NCBI GenBank assembly: GCA_041917055.1
Contig: JAYRYJ010000009.1
Span: forward strand, 99,218-163,217
Length of the DNA stretch: 64,000 nt
Origin: Pseudaquidulcibacter sp041917055
GTDB lineage: Bacteria; Pseudomonadota; Alphaproteobacteria; Caulobacterales; Aquidulcibacteraceae
Direction: 5' to 3'
Part shown: positions 8,065-16,903 of the stretch, piece after piece
How the letters are laid out: each line of letters opens with the position of its first letter
Position numbering within the stretch: position 1 is the stretch's first letter
The notes under the pieces: generated by a model
Told to the model about the DNA's origin: nothing
Seen by the model: only the letters and a program-made list of their open reading frames with translations
The model's database searches: none
Program-made: the position numbers and the translations under genes

Positions 8065-9315
8065 ATGAATAAGACATTTGCATTATTAATTACTTTGGCA
8101 ATGATTTTGGGCGTTGTGGTCGGGCTTGGCATTAATGCTACGCATGACGCTGAATTAATCAAGAATGCCGAATATTGGTTCGGCCTATTGCCCAAAGTTT
8201 TTATCATGTTGATAAAAATGATTATTGCGCCATTGGTTTTATTCACTCTTATCGCCGGTATAGGTCACATGGAAGACGCCGCAGAAGTTGGCCGCGTGGG
8301 TATTAAAGCACTCGCATGGTTTATCGCCGCGTCAATTGTTTCATTGGTGCTTGGCATGTTTATGGTGGAACTTTTCAAGCCGGGCGTCGGTGTTGATTTG
8401 GGCCTTGCAGCAGGTGGTGCCAAAGCACCTTCGACCGATGGTTTTACGCTTGATAAATTCCTTGAACATTTAATTCCAACATCAATAATCAAGGCAATGG
8501 CGGAAAACGAAATTTTGCAAATCGTGGTCTTCTCCGTATTTGTTGGAACCGCAATTGCGGCACTTGATAATAAAAGCCCGAAAGTTATGGAATTAGCCGA
8601 AGAAGCCGCCAATATCATGCTTAAAGTCACCGATATTGTCATGAAATTCGCGCCTTTGGGAATTTTCGGGGCATTGGCAAAGACTGTGTCCAAATACGGT
8701 TCGGAAATCTTGGTAACTTATGCAAAATTTGTTGGCAGCTTCTATTTCTCACTTTTGCTTTTATGGTGCATTATTTTATTTGCGGGCTTCTTGGTACTTG
8801 GCAAAGACAAAATCAAACAAATGCTAAAGGTTATTATCGACCCGCTTTTATTGGCTTTTTCAACTGCCTCATCAGAAGCCGCACTGCCAAAATTGATGGC
8901 GACTTTGCCAACCATTGGGGTTTCACGCAAAATTACATCTTTTGTTTTGCCATTGGGTTATTCCTTCAATCTTGATGGCTCAATGATGTATTGCACATTT
9001 GCGACTTTGTTTATCGCCCAGGCCTATGGGGTCGAATTCACACTCGCCCAGAAAGTCATGATGCTTTTCCTTTTATTGATAACTTCAAAGGGCATTGCGG
9101 GTGTGCCGCGCGCGTCTTTGGTGGTTATTATGGCAACCCTTACATACTTTGGTCTTCCGGCAGAATGGATTGCACTAGTTTTGGGCGTTGACCAACTCTT
9201 AGACATGGGGCGCTCAGCAACCAATGTGGTTGGCAATACAGTGGCAACTGCTGTGGTTGCAAAGTTTGAAGGGCAGTTGGGCGAAGGGGACAATCCGACA
9301 TCGGCGAAAGCATAA
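8065..9315 (+). CDS. Dicarboxylate/amino acid:cation symporter (SDF/DAACS family)
   Basis: The 416-residue membrane protein has the family's conserved transport core: the serine-rich hairpin STASSEAALPKLMATL, the TM7 region SFNLDGSMMYC, the second hairpin SKGIAGVPRASLVV, and DQLLDMGRSATNVVGN, whose Asp/Asn residues bind substrate and cations. It imports C4-dicarboxylates or acidic amino acids with Na+ or H+; the sequence does not settle which. Its TAA overlaps the ATG of the following methyltransferase by one base, so 8065-11003 is probably one transcript of small, functionally mixed genes. Confidence 0.88.
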   Translation: MNKTFALLITLAMILGVVVGLGINATHDAELIKNAEYWFGLLPKVFIMLIKMIIAPLVLFTLIAGIGHMEDAAEVGRVGIKALAWFIAASIVSLVLGMFMVELFKPGVGVDLGLAAGGAKAPSTDGFTLDKFLEHLIPTSIIKAMAENEILQIVVFSVFVGTAIAALDNKSPKVMELAEEAANIMLKVTDIVMKFAPLGIFGALAKTVSKYGSEILVTYAKFVGSFYFSLLLLWCIILFAGFLVLGKDKIKQMLKVIIDPLLLAFSTASSEAALPKLMATLPTIGVSRKITSFVLPLGYSFNLDGSMMYCTFATLFIAQAYGVEFTLAQKVMMLFLLLITSKGIAGVPRASLVVIMATLTYFGLPAEWIALVLGVDQLLDMGRSATNVVGNTVATAVVAKFEGQLGEGDNPTSAKA

Positions 9316-9773
9316 TGAACTTCCTAAACCATAAAATCCCGCCACCTATAATCCTTGTTCTATGTGGCATTGCGATTTGGTTTTTGCGCGGATTTTCGCC
9401 TTTGCCGATTGGTTTTGGCTTGCGTGCTTTATTGGGCGGCTTATTGATAATTACTGGAATTGTGCTTGATTTTTCGGGGCTTTTTGAATTTCAAAAACAC
9501 CACACCACAATAAACCCTATTCACCCCGAAAAGACGAGTGAAATTGTGCAATCGGGCATTTATTCCAAAACCCGCAATCCAATGTATTTAGGCATGGTTT
9601 TCCTTTTGATGGGCTTCTGTATTATTACCAAATCATCATTTGGTTTTTTGGTCATTCCGATATTTATTAAATATATTGAGACTTTCCAAATTAGGCCCGA
9701 AGAAGAAATACTGTCGGCAAAATTTGGCAAGGAATATGACGATTATTGCCAAAAGGTGAGAAGATGGGTTTGA
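9315..9773 (+). CDS. Isoprenylcysteine carboxyl methyltransferase/PEMT-like membrane protein
   Basis: This 152-residue integral membrane protein has several hydrophobic segments and the ICMT/PEMT signature GIYSKTRNPMYLGM, followed by the C-terminal acidic/basic motif RPEEEILSAKFGKEYDDYC. Bacterial members methylate small lipophilic or isoprenoid substrates using SAM; the substrate here is unknown. The ATG overlaps the upstream stop, and the 3' end overlaps the next gene by 10 bp. A second, longer member of the same family is encoded at 23704-24276. Confidence 0.83.
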   Translation: MNFLNHKIPPPIILVLCGIAIWFLRGFSPLPIGFGLRALLGGLLIITGIVLDFSGLFEFQKHHTTINPIHPEKTSEIVQSGIYSKTRNPMYLGMVFLLMGFCIITKSSFGFLVIPIFIKYIETFQIRPEEEILSAKFGKEYDDYCQKVRRWV

Positions 9774-10495
9774 ATTGGGCGGATTTGAAAAAGAGAACCA
9801 ATACACTTCTTAATATTGCGGCTGCGGGCTTTGTTTTATGGGCCGCTTCAGCACATGGCGGTTCATTAAGCGCGGGTGCGTGTCCAACCTGCTTTGGTTT
9901 TGAGAAAATCGGAAACAATATTTATTTGGAAAAAGGCGCAAATGCCTCCCAAATCCAAAATGCTTTGAATTACGAAAAAACCGCTATTTCTGATGTTCGG
10001 AAATTCTTCCCCGATTTCAAAGCGGGGCAAAGAACTTTGGTCTGTTATTCTCTCAAATGCGAAGAAAATTTGGGAATTACCAAAGCCAAAGCAAATACTT
10101 ATCGAACATGGTTGGTTGTGGTTTCGTCGCGCGGTTTTGAACAGACTTTCTTTACGCACGAATATTCGCATGTTGCATTGCATGAAATATCGGGAATCGG
10201 CCTTAACCCAATGGGTATTTTTCCTGTATGGTTTGACGAAGGTTTGGCGGTTATTATCTCCAAAGACAAACGCTATATTAACCCTGACAAAACCGGCCTT
10301 GAACGCTGTATTGATAAGGATATTAAAAATGTCCCCAATCTGCAAACTCAATGGGGCGCATATGTTTCAAAAGACCTTATGGTCTATTCGCGCTCCGCAT
10401 GTCGGGTTTCTTTATGGCTTGAAAAATACGGCGAACCACCAGAATTTTATAAAACCATAAAATCAATGATTGCCGCGCGCGATTTCAAAGAATAG
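9764..10495 (+). CDS. Predicted zinc metallopeptidase (HEXXH, gluzincin-like)
   Basis: The 243-residue product has a hydrophobic N-terminal segment (signal or anchor), then FTHEYSHVALHE, which fits HEXXH zinc binding, and WFDEGLAV about 30 residues later, whose Glu would be the third ligand. This is the pattern of gluzincin-type peptidases. AAGGTGAG precedes the ATG at 9764; a TTG frame start at 9746 is less likely. Four cysteines (CPTC, and CYSLKC further on) suggest disulfides in the periplasm. I cannot name a specific family or substrate. Confidence 0.7.
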   Translation: MGLNWADLKKRTNTLLNIAAAGFVLWAASAHGGSLSAGACPTCFGFEKIGNNIYLEKGANASQIQNALNYEKTAISDVRKFFPDFKAGQRTLVCYSLKCEENLGITKAKANTYRTWLVVVSSRGFEQTFFTHEYSHVALHEISGIGLNPMGIFPVWFDEGLAVIISKDKRYINPDKTGLERCIDKDIKNVPNLQTQWGAYVSKDLMVYSRSACRVSLWLEKYGEPPEFYKTIKSMIAARDFKE

Positions 10496-10505
10496 GGGGA
10501 ATAGA

Positions 10506-11003
10506 ATGGCACTTTTAGGTGGATGCGACTGCAAGAAAGTTCGCTATGAATTGCTTGAAAAACCAATGTTCGTGAATTGTTGCAATTGCACATGGTGTCA
10601 GCGTGAGACCGGTTCGGCATTTGTCATTAATGCCGTTATTGAAACCAAAAATATCAAACATCATGGCCTTGAGCCGATTGCAATTAACACACCTTCGGCA
10701 AGCGGAAAGGGGCAAATAATCCATCGTTGTCCCGAATGTCACGTTGCGCTTTATTCAAATTATAGCGGGGCAGGGCCGATTTTATCATTCGTGCGCGTCG
10801 GAACTTTGGATAATCCAAACGAATGCCCGCCAAACGCTATTATTTTCACCAAAACCAAGCAAGATTGGGTCTGCTTTCCGGATAATATTCCGCAGTTTGA
10901 AGAATATTATGATATGGAAAAACTATATTCCAAAGAAAACTGGGCGCGCCGCTTGGCTTTAAAGCCTGAAATTGATGCGTGGAAAGAAAGCTTGCAGTTG
11001 TAA
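10506..11003 (+). CDS. GFA family protein (CENP-V/GFA zinc fold)
   Basis: The 165-residue protein shows the GFA zinc-binding cysteines: GCDCKKVRY at the start, NCCNCTWCQRETGS, and CPECHVAL, as in glutathione-dependent formaldehyde-activating enzyme. GGGGGA lies before the ATG at 10506, fixing the start within a longer frame. True Gfa speeds S-hydroxymethylglutathione formation, but most GFA-fold proteins have unproven activity. A formaldehyde link would suit the formate dehydrogenase 1.7 kb downstream, but this is only an inference. Confidence 0.82.
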   Translation: MALLGGCDCKKVRYELLEKPMFVNCCNCTWCQRETGSAFVINAVIETKNIKHHGLEPIAINTPSASGKGQIIHRCPECHVALYSNYSGAGPILSFVRVGTLDNPNECPPNAIIFTKTKQDWVCFPDNIPQFEEYYDMEKLYSKENWARRLALKPEIDAWKESLQL

Positions 11004-11029
11004 CTGACTTGAAATAAACTTAAAAAATA

Positions 11030-11473
11030 ATGGAAAAATTCGGATTTTACATTCTTGCCTCAATCGTGTTGGTGGTTGTCTATTTCGTATTAAACGGAAT
11101 GTTTGGTAACCACCACAAGAACGGAAGGTCATTTTTAAGAAATACTTTAAGGCAAATGCGAATAGACCCAGACAGTTACGATGAAGTTGTTTATTCGATT
11201 GCAGTTACTGAAGCCTTAAAAATCGTAGAGTTCAATTTATCTATGGGAAAAAAGCACCATAGTACGGAATTTATTGCCGCACTTCGGGTAAAGGCGGCTC
11301 AGATTATGGAATATGAAAACGGTAACAGTTACCATTGTTCCTTAGACGTTCCTAGGCTTGAAAAAGATGCGTTTTTCGTTGCATTAGTTAAATCCAAGCC
11401 TATTGTTCAAAAGCCTCCACCTAAGACTCTTGAAGAATTGATTGAGGATGAAAAGCGAAAGAAAGTAACTTAA
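11030..11473 (+). CDS. Hypothetical protein with one N-terminal membrane segment
   Basis: The 147-residue product has a hydrophobic segment at about residues 6-23, then a mixed alpha-helical soluble part and a lysine/glutamate-rich tail with a PPP stretch. I do not recognise a family. The start is an ATG without a strong Shine-Dalgarno sequence, 26 bp after the GFA gene, so it may be the last gene of that transcript. The soluble part is most likely cytoplasmic by the positive-inside rule (His/Lys/Arg after the segment). Confidence 0.55.
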   Translation: MEKFGFYILASIVLVVVYFVLNGMFGNHHKNGRSFLRNTLRQMRIDPDSYDEVVYSIAVTEALKIVEFNLSMGKKHHSTEFIAALRVKAAQIMEYENGNSYHCSLDVPRLEKDAFFVALVKSKPIVQKPPPKTLEELIEDEKRKKVT

Positions 11474-11588
11474 CTAAGCTCGTTTTTTTGATTGTTGCTC
11501 CAAAGATAGTTGCTATTAAATTTCACCGTAAAAATATGACTTTCCAAAGTGATGTGCTTGAAATTTAATCCTTAGCTCTAGAATCGAC

Positions 11589-11622
11589 TTGATTTATTGC
11601 CTAATTGGCACTACATTGTAGT
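11589..11622 (+). promoter_or_regulatory. Promoter and operator candidate for dinJ-yafQ
   Basis: TTGATT (11589-11594) and TACATT (11612-11617) are spaced by 17 bases, and the palindrome ACTACATTGTAGT (11610-11622) covers the -10 region. Autorepression at such a site would be normal for a DinJ/RelB antitoxin. The site lies just upstream of the GGAG that precedes the ATG at 11643. Confidence 0.5.
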
Positions 11623-11642
11623 CACAAAATGTTGGAGCAAAT

Positions 11643-11909
11643 ATGGCACATGCAAATTCATACGTCAGGGCTAGGATAGACACTCTCACCAAGGAGAGAG
11701 CGACCGATGCACTTGAGGCAATGGGACTTTCTGTCTCCGATGCGATAAGGCTTTTAATGGTGAAAGTGGCAGATGAGCGCCGCCTTCCATTTAGCATCAA
11801 AGCACCTAATGAGACCACAATAGCTGCGATAAAGGAACTTGAAGCAGGAAATGCAAAAAGCGCGAGTTCGATTGATGAATTGATGGCAGAGCTTCATGCG
11901 CGCGATTGA
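11643..11909 (+). CDS. dinJ: Type II antitoxin, RelB/DinJ family
   Basis: The 88-residue protein has the DinJ-type ribbon-helix-helix N-terminus: SYVRARIDTLTKERATDALEAMGLS followed by VSDAIRLLMVKVADERRLPF. It neutralises the toxin encoded by the next gene and represses the operon. GGAG lies seven bases before the start. It overlaps the toxin gene by 14 bp, the usual coupling that keeps antitoxin in excess. Confidence 0.88.
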   Translation: MAHANSYVRARIDTLTKERATDALEAMGLSVSDAIRLLMVKVADERRLPFSIKAPNETTIAAIKELEAGNAKSASSIDELMAELHARD

Positions 11910-12156
11910 ACGCTCGAATGCTTTTAAACGTGATTTCAAAAAGCATGCCGAAATTGACGAGCGACTAATAGAGGTTCTGTTCAAATTGCTGAATGATGAG
12001 GTTTTGCCAGAAAAATATCGCGATCACTACCTAACTGGAGATTGGAACGGATACAGAGAATGCCATGTAAAGCCAGACTTATTGCTAATTTATAAGAAAA
12101 CGGACGAAAACGTTCTTCGATTAGCGCGCTTAGGTTCTCACAGTGAGTTGTTTTAA
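11896..12156 (+). CDS. yafQ: Type II toxin, YafQ family mRNA interferase
   Basis: The 86-residue product matches the YafQ/RelE fold: RSNAFKRDFKKH at the start, HYLTGDWNGYRECHVKPDLLLIY in the middle and the C-terminal RLGSHSELF, which contains the catalytic-type histidine. YafQ cleaves mRNA at the ribosome. All the expected residues are present, so it is probably active and depends on the adjacent DinJ. The gene overlaps dinJ and is the last gene before the formate dehydrogenase operon. Confidence 0.88.
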   Translation: MRAIERSNAFKRDFKKHAEIDERLIEVLFKLLNDEVLPEKYRDHYLTGDWNGYRECHVKPDLLLIYKKTDENVLRLARLGSHSELF

Positions 12157-12198
12157 CGGCTAATTTACCTGATTTTTTCCTTAATTATATTGCACAAA

Positions 12199-12236
12199 TG
12201 ATTGCCAAACTCCAAAACCGCTATAAACTCTCAATA
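12199..12236 (+). promoter_or_regulatory. Possible promoter of a leaderless fds transcript
   Basis: TATAAA at 12222-12227 lies nine bases before the fdsG ATG, with a poor -35 (TGATTG at 12199). Initiation about seven bases downstream of TATAAA would fall at the start codon itself, and no Shine-Dalgarno sequence precedes that ATG. This is a suggestion only. Confidence 0.25.
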
Positions 12237-12637
12237 TGGGAGAGGAAACAAACTTAATAACGATCCTCGAAAAATATGAACGCGCGCAAACATATTTGCT
12301 GCCGCTTCTTCATCATGTCCAAAGCGTTTATGGTTTTATTGATGAAAGTGCGATGATTGAGATTGCGGCGCACCTCAATTTAAGTCGTGCCGAAGTTTAT
12401 GGTGTGGTTTCATTTTACGACGATTTTCGCACCGCTCCGCCGCCAAAAAACCAAGTCAAAATCTGTTTGGGTGAAGCGTGCATCGCCCAAGGTGCGCGCA
12501 AAGTCTATGAAAAAGCGTGCAAAAACCCGCCACCCGAAACCGAAGTTTCAAAAATCTATTGTCTTGGCCTATGTTCGCGCGGTCCCGCTGCAATCGTGAA
12601 TGATGAAATTATCGCGGAATTTGGGGGTAATGAATGA
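12236..12637 (+). CDS. fdsG: NAD-dependent formate dehydrogenase gamma subunit (NuoE-like)
   Basis: The 133-residue protein is a thioredoxin-fold [2Fe-2S] ferredoxin like NuoE. The cluster ligands are in CLGEAC and YCLGLCSRGP, and the N-terminal helical part carries the LLPLLHHVQSVYGFI and SRAEVYGVVSFYDDF motifs. It passes electrons between the formate-oxidising FdsA and the NADH-forming FdsB in the cytoplasm. It is the first gene of fdsGBA-fdhD; its TGA overlaps the fdsB ATG. An ordinary NuoE is excluded by the neighbours. Confidence 0.9.
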   Translation: MGEETNLITILEKYERAQTYLLPLLHHVQSVYGFIDESAMIEIAAHLNLSRAEVYGVVSFYDDFRTAPPPKNQVKICLGEACIAQGARKVYEKACKNPPPETEVSKIYCLGLCSRGPAAIVNDEIIAEFGGNE

Positions 12638-14085
12638 TCATTTATGTTCCCCAAGATTCCGTTTCCATTGCACTCGGAGCAAATGAAATTGCGAAAATAT
12701 TCACCGAAAATGGCCACGAAATTATTCGTACATCGTCTTATGGCCTCCACCATCTTGAAGTCTTGATAGAAGTTAAAAATATTGGCTTTTTTGGTCCATT
12801 GGATATTGAAAGTGCGAGAGATTTGATTGCGAAAAAATTCTCTTTTTATCATTCAAAATTTCTTGGGAATATTGAAAATAATAAAAGTCTGCAACACCAA
12901 AACCGGCTTGTTTTTGGGCGAGCGGGTCTGTCAGATCCATTAGATTTTGACGCTTTCATTGCTTTGGGTGGCGGTGCTTCCTTAACAAAAGCGCGCGAAA
13001 TCGGTGCGCAAAAAGTCATAGATGAAATCAAGGCTTCCGGTCTTCGCGGGCGCGGTGGTGCGGGCTTCCCCGCCGGAATAAAATGGCAAACCGTCCATGA
13101 TGCGATTGGTGAAAAATATGTGGTTTGCAATGCCGATGAAGGCGATAGTGGCAATTTTGCCGATCGTGCCTTTATGGAAAGTGACCCCTTCGGCCTGTTT
13201 GAATCTCTCGCCATTGCGGGCTTCGCAATCGGGGCAAAAAAGGGCTATATATATGTTCGCTCGGAATATCCTGTTGCAATTGGAATCTTGCAAAAGGCGC
13301 TAAAGACAATCCTTGAAAACGGCTTTCTTGGCGATTTTGAAATCGAAATTCGCGTTGGCGCAGGTGCCTATGTTTGCGGCGAAGAAACTGCTTTACTGGA
13401 AAGCATTGAAGGCAAACGCGGCATGGTGCGCGCCAAGCCGCCCATACCCGCGCTTGAAGGGCTTTTCGGCAAGCCAACATTGGTTAATAATGTGCTGACC
13501 TTTGCTTCTGTGCCTTGGATAATTTTGAACGGCGGCGCGGAATATGCCAGAATTGGGTTTGAAAAGTCAAAAGGCACGATGCCCATTCAATTATCCGGCA
13601 ATATCAAAAATTCGGGAATTTTTGAACTGACTTTCGGGCATACATTGCGCGAAATCATTTTTGAAATAGGCGGTGGCTTAAGGAACGGCAAATTCGGCGC
13701 GTGTCAAATCGGTGGTCCTTTGGGGGCATATTTCACCGAAAAACAATTGGATTTGCCATTTGACTATGAAGCCTTGGCAACAGCGGGCGGGCTTTTGGGG
13801 CATGGTTCATTAGTAGTTTTCGACGACACAATTGATTTTCTTGAAATGGCAAAATCTGCTTTTGAATTCTGTGCCCATGAATCTTGCGGCAAATGCACGC
13901 CATGCCGAATTGGCTCAACGCGCGGTGTGGAAACGATGGATAGAATCATCGCGGGTGAAAACTGCAACCAACTAATTAACGATTTGCTCGAAACCATGAA
14001 ATACGGCTCGCTTTGTGCCTTGGGTGGCTTTACGCCATATCCGGTTGAAAGTGCCCTTAAGGCTTGGAGGGAATTGAATGTCTAA
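12634..14085 (+). CDS. fdsB: NAD-dependent formate dehydrogenase beta subunit (NuoF-like)
   Basis: The 483-residue diaphorase subunit has the FMN site GRGGAGFPAGIKW, the NADH-binding GAGAYVCGEETALL, and the N3-type [4Fe-4S] ligands in ESCGKCTPCRIGS plus the later SLCALGG cysteine. The first ~95 residues form a thioredoxin-like domain with no cysteines, so unlike the homologous NAD-reducing enzymes that keep a second [2Fe-2S] there, this domain is metal-free. It reduces NAD+ with electrons from formate. It overlaps fdsG by 4 bp and fdsA by 8 bp, indicating tight coupling. Confidence 0.92.
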   Translation: MIIYVPQDSVSIALGANEIAKIFTENGHEIIRTSSYGLHHLEVLIEVKNIGFFGPLDIESARDLIAKKFSFYHSKFLGNIENNKSLQHQNRLVFGRAGLSDPLDFDAFIALGGGASLTKAREIGAQKVIDEIKASGLRGRGGAGFPAGIKWQTVHDAIGEKYVVCNADEGDSGNFADRAFMESDPFGLFESLAIAGFAIGAKKGYIYVRSEYPVAIGILQKALKTILENGFLGDFEIEIRVGAGAYVCGEETALLESIEGKRGMVRAKPPIPALEGLFGKPTLVNNVLTFASVPWIILNGGAEYARIGFEKSKGTMPIQLSGNIKNSGIFELTFGHTLREIIFEIGGGLRNGKFGACQIGGPLGAYFTEKQLDLPFDYEALATAGGLLGHGSLVVFDDTIDFLEMAKSAFEFCAHESCGKCTPCRIGSTRGVETMDRIIAGENCNQLINDLLETMKYGSLCALGGFTPYPVESALKAWRELNV

Positions 14086-16903
14086 TTTCCTTTCCAAAGA
14101 TTTTGGTACGCCGCCATCCAAACAGACTGAAACCATTGAATTTACAATTGATGGTATAAAAACCCGCTCACCGATTGGCACAAGTATTATGCGCGCCGCC
14201 GCTGAAATCGGCATTGATATTCCAAAATTATGCGCAACCGATTTGATTAAATCCTATGGTTCGTGCCGCCTTTGTTTAGTGGAGATTGACGGGCGTGCGG
14301 GCACGCCATCAAGCTGCACGACACCAATTTCCGAAGGTATGGTAATTCACACCCAAACCGATAGATTAAAACGCATAAGGCGCGGTGTGATGGAATTATA
14401 TATTTCCGACCATCCGCTTGATTGCCTTACATGTGCCGCCAATAATGATTGCGAATTACAGGATATGGCGGCGGCAGTTGGTCTGCGTGACGTTCGCTAT
14501 AATGGCGCAAATCATTTGGGTCAGGAAAAAGATATTTCAAACCCCTATTTTGATTTTGATCCGTCAAAATGCATTGTTTGTGCGCGCTGTGTTCGCACTT
14601 GTGAAGAACAACAAGGCACATTCGCGCTTTCAATTGATGGGCGCGGTTTTAAAAGCCGTATTAATGCCGGAATTAGTGAGGATTTTTTCAATTCCGAATG
14701 CGTTTCATGCGGCGCATGCGTAAATGCTTGTCCGACCGGCACTTTGATTGAAAAGTCGGTGGTTGAAATTGGCACACCCGACCGGGCAATTGTAACCACC
14801 TGCGCATATTGCGGCGTTGGCTGCACTTTTGAGGCGCAAATGCGTGGCCCTGAATTGGTGCGTATGGTTCCCTATAAAGATGGCAAGGCCAATCGCGGGC
14901 ATTCGTGTATAAAGGGCCGTTTTGCCTATGGCTATGCCGAACATCAAGACCGCATTTTAAAACCCATGATACGCGATCATATTAATGAACCTTGGCGTGA
15001 GGTGGAATGGGATTTTGCCTTTGAATATACCGCCCAAAAACTGCGCGAAATTGAGGCGAAATACGGCGCAAAATCAATTGGCGGCATAACTTCAAGCCGT
15101 TGCACAAACGAAGAAACATTCTTGGTGCAAAAACTCATTCGCGCGGGGTTTGGTGTAAATAATGTCGATACTTGCGCGCGGGTTTGCCATTCGCCAACGG
15201 GTTATGGGCTTAAACAAGCATTTGGCACAAGCGCGGGCACGCAAGATTTTGACAGTGTCGAACACACGGATTGCGTAATAATAATCGGTGCAAATCCAAC
15301 TGATGGGCACCCGGTTTTTGCTTCACGCCTAAAAAAGCGAATTAGGGAAGGGGCGAAATTAATCGTCATAGATCCGCGCCGTATTGATATGGTCGAAAGC
15401 GCGCATATTCGCGCCGATTATCATTTGCCTTTACGCCCGGGTACAAATGTCGCGATAATTACGGCATTTGCACATGTGATTGTCACTGAAAAACTTTGCG
15501 ATATGGAATTTATCCGATCGCGCTGTGACATTGATGAATATAATGAATGGGCGGCTTTTGTTTCGGACATGCGCCATTCGCCTGAAAATGTCGCCTTGCT
15601 TTGTGGTGTTTCAGCCGAAGATATTCGCAATGCGGCGCGGCTTTATGCAAGTTCAAAAAATGGCGCAATTTATTATGGCTTGGGCGTCACCGAACATTCG
15701 CAAGGCACAACAACGGTAATGGCAATTGCCAATCTTGCGATGGCAACCGGAAATATCGGGCGCATGGGGGTTGGTGTTAATCCATTGCGTGGCCAAAATA
15801 ATGTTCAAGGCTCATGCGATATGGGTTCTTTCCCGCATGAGTTTTCCGGCTATCGCCCGGTTTCTGACAATGCAATGCGCGCGCAATTTGAAACAAAATG
15901 GGGCGCGAAATTATCGTCTGAGGCGGGCCTAAGAATACCCAATATGCTTGATGAGGCATGTGTTGGTAACTTCAAAGCGCTTTTTGTTCAAGGCGAGGAC
16001 ATCGCACAATCCGACCCCAATACCAAACATGTGACCGAGGCGCTTTCCAAAATGGAATGCGTTATTATTCAAGATTTGTTTTTGAATGAAACCGCAAATT
16101 ATGGTCATATTTTTCTGCCTGGCTGCACTTTCTTGGAAAAAGATGGTACTTTTACCAATGCTGAGCGCCGTATTCAAAGGGTTCGCAAAATTATGCCGCC
16201 AAAAAATGGATTGGCGGATTGGGAAGTCACTTTAAGGCTTGCCAAGGCTTTGGGTATGAATTGGAATTATGAAAACCCAAGTGAGATTATGGATGAAATT
16301 GCAGAACTGACACCAAGTTTCACGGGTGTAAACTACGCTAAACTCGAAGAAATGGGATCGGTGCAATGGCCTTGCAATGAAAATGCGCCAATTGGCACAC
16401 CAATTATGCACCAAAACGGTTTCACACGCGGCAAAGGCAAATTTATTATCACTGAATATGTCCCGACTTTAGAGAAAACCGGCCCAAAATTCCCACTTTT
16501 ATTGACCACGGGGCGGATTCTAAGCCAATATAATGTCGGTGCGCAAACAAGGCGCACTGAAAATCAAAAATGGCATTCCCAAGATGTTCTGGAAATCAAC
16601 CCGATTGACGCCGAAAATCGCGGAATTATTGATGGCGATTTGGTGAAATTGCAAAGCCGCAAAGGCGAGACTGCGCTTGTTGCGAAAATCACAGACCGTG
16701 TTTCGGCAGGTGTGGTTTACACAACTTTCCATCATCCCGAAACTTCAGCTAATGTAATCACGACTGAGCTTTCCGATTGGGCAACAAATTGTCCGGAATA
16801 TAAAGTGACGGCAGTTCAAGTAGCGCGAACAAATGGGCTAAGCGAATACCAAAAGGTTTATTCCGAATTTTCGGCGTTTAATCGAATTAATGCGGGTGAA
16901 TAA
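14078..16903 (+). CDS. fdsA: NAD-dependent formate dehydrogenase alpha subunit (Mo, Fe-S)
   Basis: The 941-residue catalytic subunit runs in order: a [2Fe-2S] ferredoxin domain (KLCATD, GSCRLCLVEI, SSC), a His-Cys cluster (HPLDCLTCAANNDCEL), two ferredoxin [4Fe-4S] motifs (CIVCARCVRTC, CVSCGACVNACP), the molybdopterin-domain [4Fe-4S] at Cys242/245/249, and the bis-MGD domain. The molybdenum ligand is Cys370 in CARVCHSPTG, with the essential His next to it, so this is the cysteine form and not the selenocysteine form. Formate is oxidised to CO2 at this site; the enzyme is soluble and oxygen-tolerant in relatives such as Rhodobacter. It overlaps fdsB, and fdhD begins on its last base. Confidence 0.93.
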   Translation: MSNFLSKDFGTPPSKQTETIEFTIDGIKTRSPIGTSIMRAAAEIGIDIPKLCATDLIKSYGSCRLCLVEIDGRAGTPSSCTTPISEGMVIHTQTDRLKRIRRGVMELYISDHPLDCLTCAANNDCELQDMAAAVGLRDVRYNGANHLGQEKDISNPYFDFDPSKCIVCARCVRTCEEQQGTFALSIDGRGFKSRINAGISEDFFNSECVSCGACVNACPTGTLIEKSVVEIGTPDRAIVTTCAYCGVGCTFEAQMRGPELVRMVPYKDGKANRGHSCIKGRFAYGYAEHQDRILKPMIRDHINEPWREVEWDFAFEYTAQKLREIEAKYGAKSIGGITSSRCTNEETFLVQKLIRAGFGVNNVDTCARVCHSPTGYGLKQAFGTSAGTQDFDSVEHTDCVIIIGANPTDGHPVFASRLKKRIREGAKLIVIDPRRIDMVESAHIRADYHLPLRPGTNVAIITAFAHVIVTEKLCDMEFIRSRCDIDEYNEWAAFVSDMRHSPENVALLCGVSAEDIRNAARLYASSKNGAIYYGLGVTEHSQGTTTVMAIANLAMATGNIGRMGVGVNPLRGQNNVQGSCDMGSFPHEFSGYRPVSDNAMRAQFETKWGAKLSSEAGLRIPNMLDEACVGNFKALFVQGEDIAQSDPNTKHVTEALSKMECVIIQDLFLNETANYGHIFLPGCTFLEKDGTFTNAERRIQRVRKIMPPKNGLADWEVTLRLAKALGMNWNYENPSEIMDEIAELTPSFTGVNYAKLEEMGSVQWPCNENAPIGTPIMHQNGFTRGKGKFIITEYVPTLEKTGPKFPLLLTTGRILSQYNVGAQTRRTENQKWHSQDVLEINPIDAENRGIIDGDLVKLQSRKGETALVAKITDRVSAGVVYTTFHHPETSANVITTELSDWATNCPEYKVTAVQVARTNGLSEYQKVYSEFSAFNRINAGE

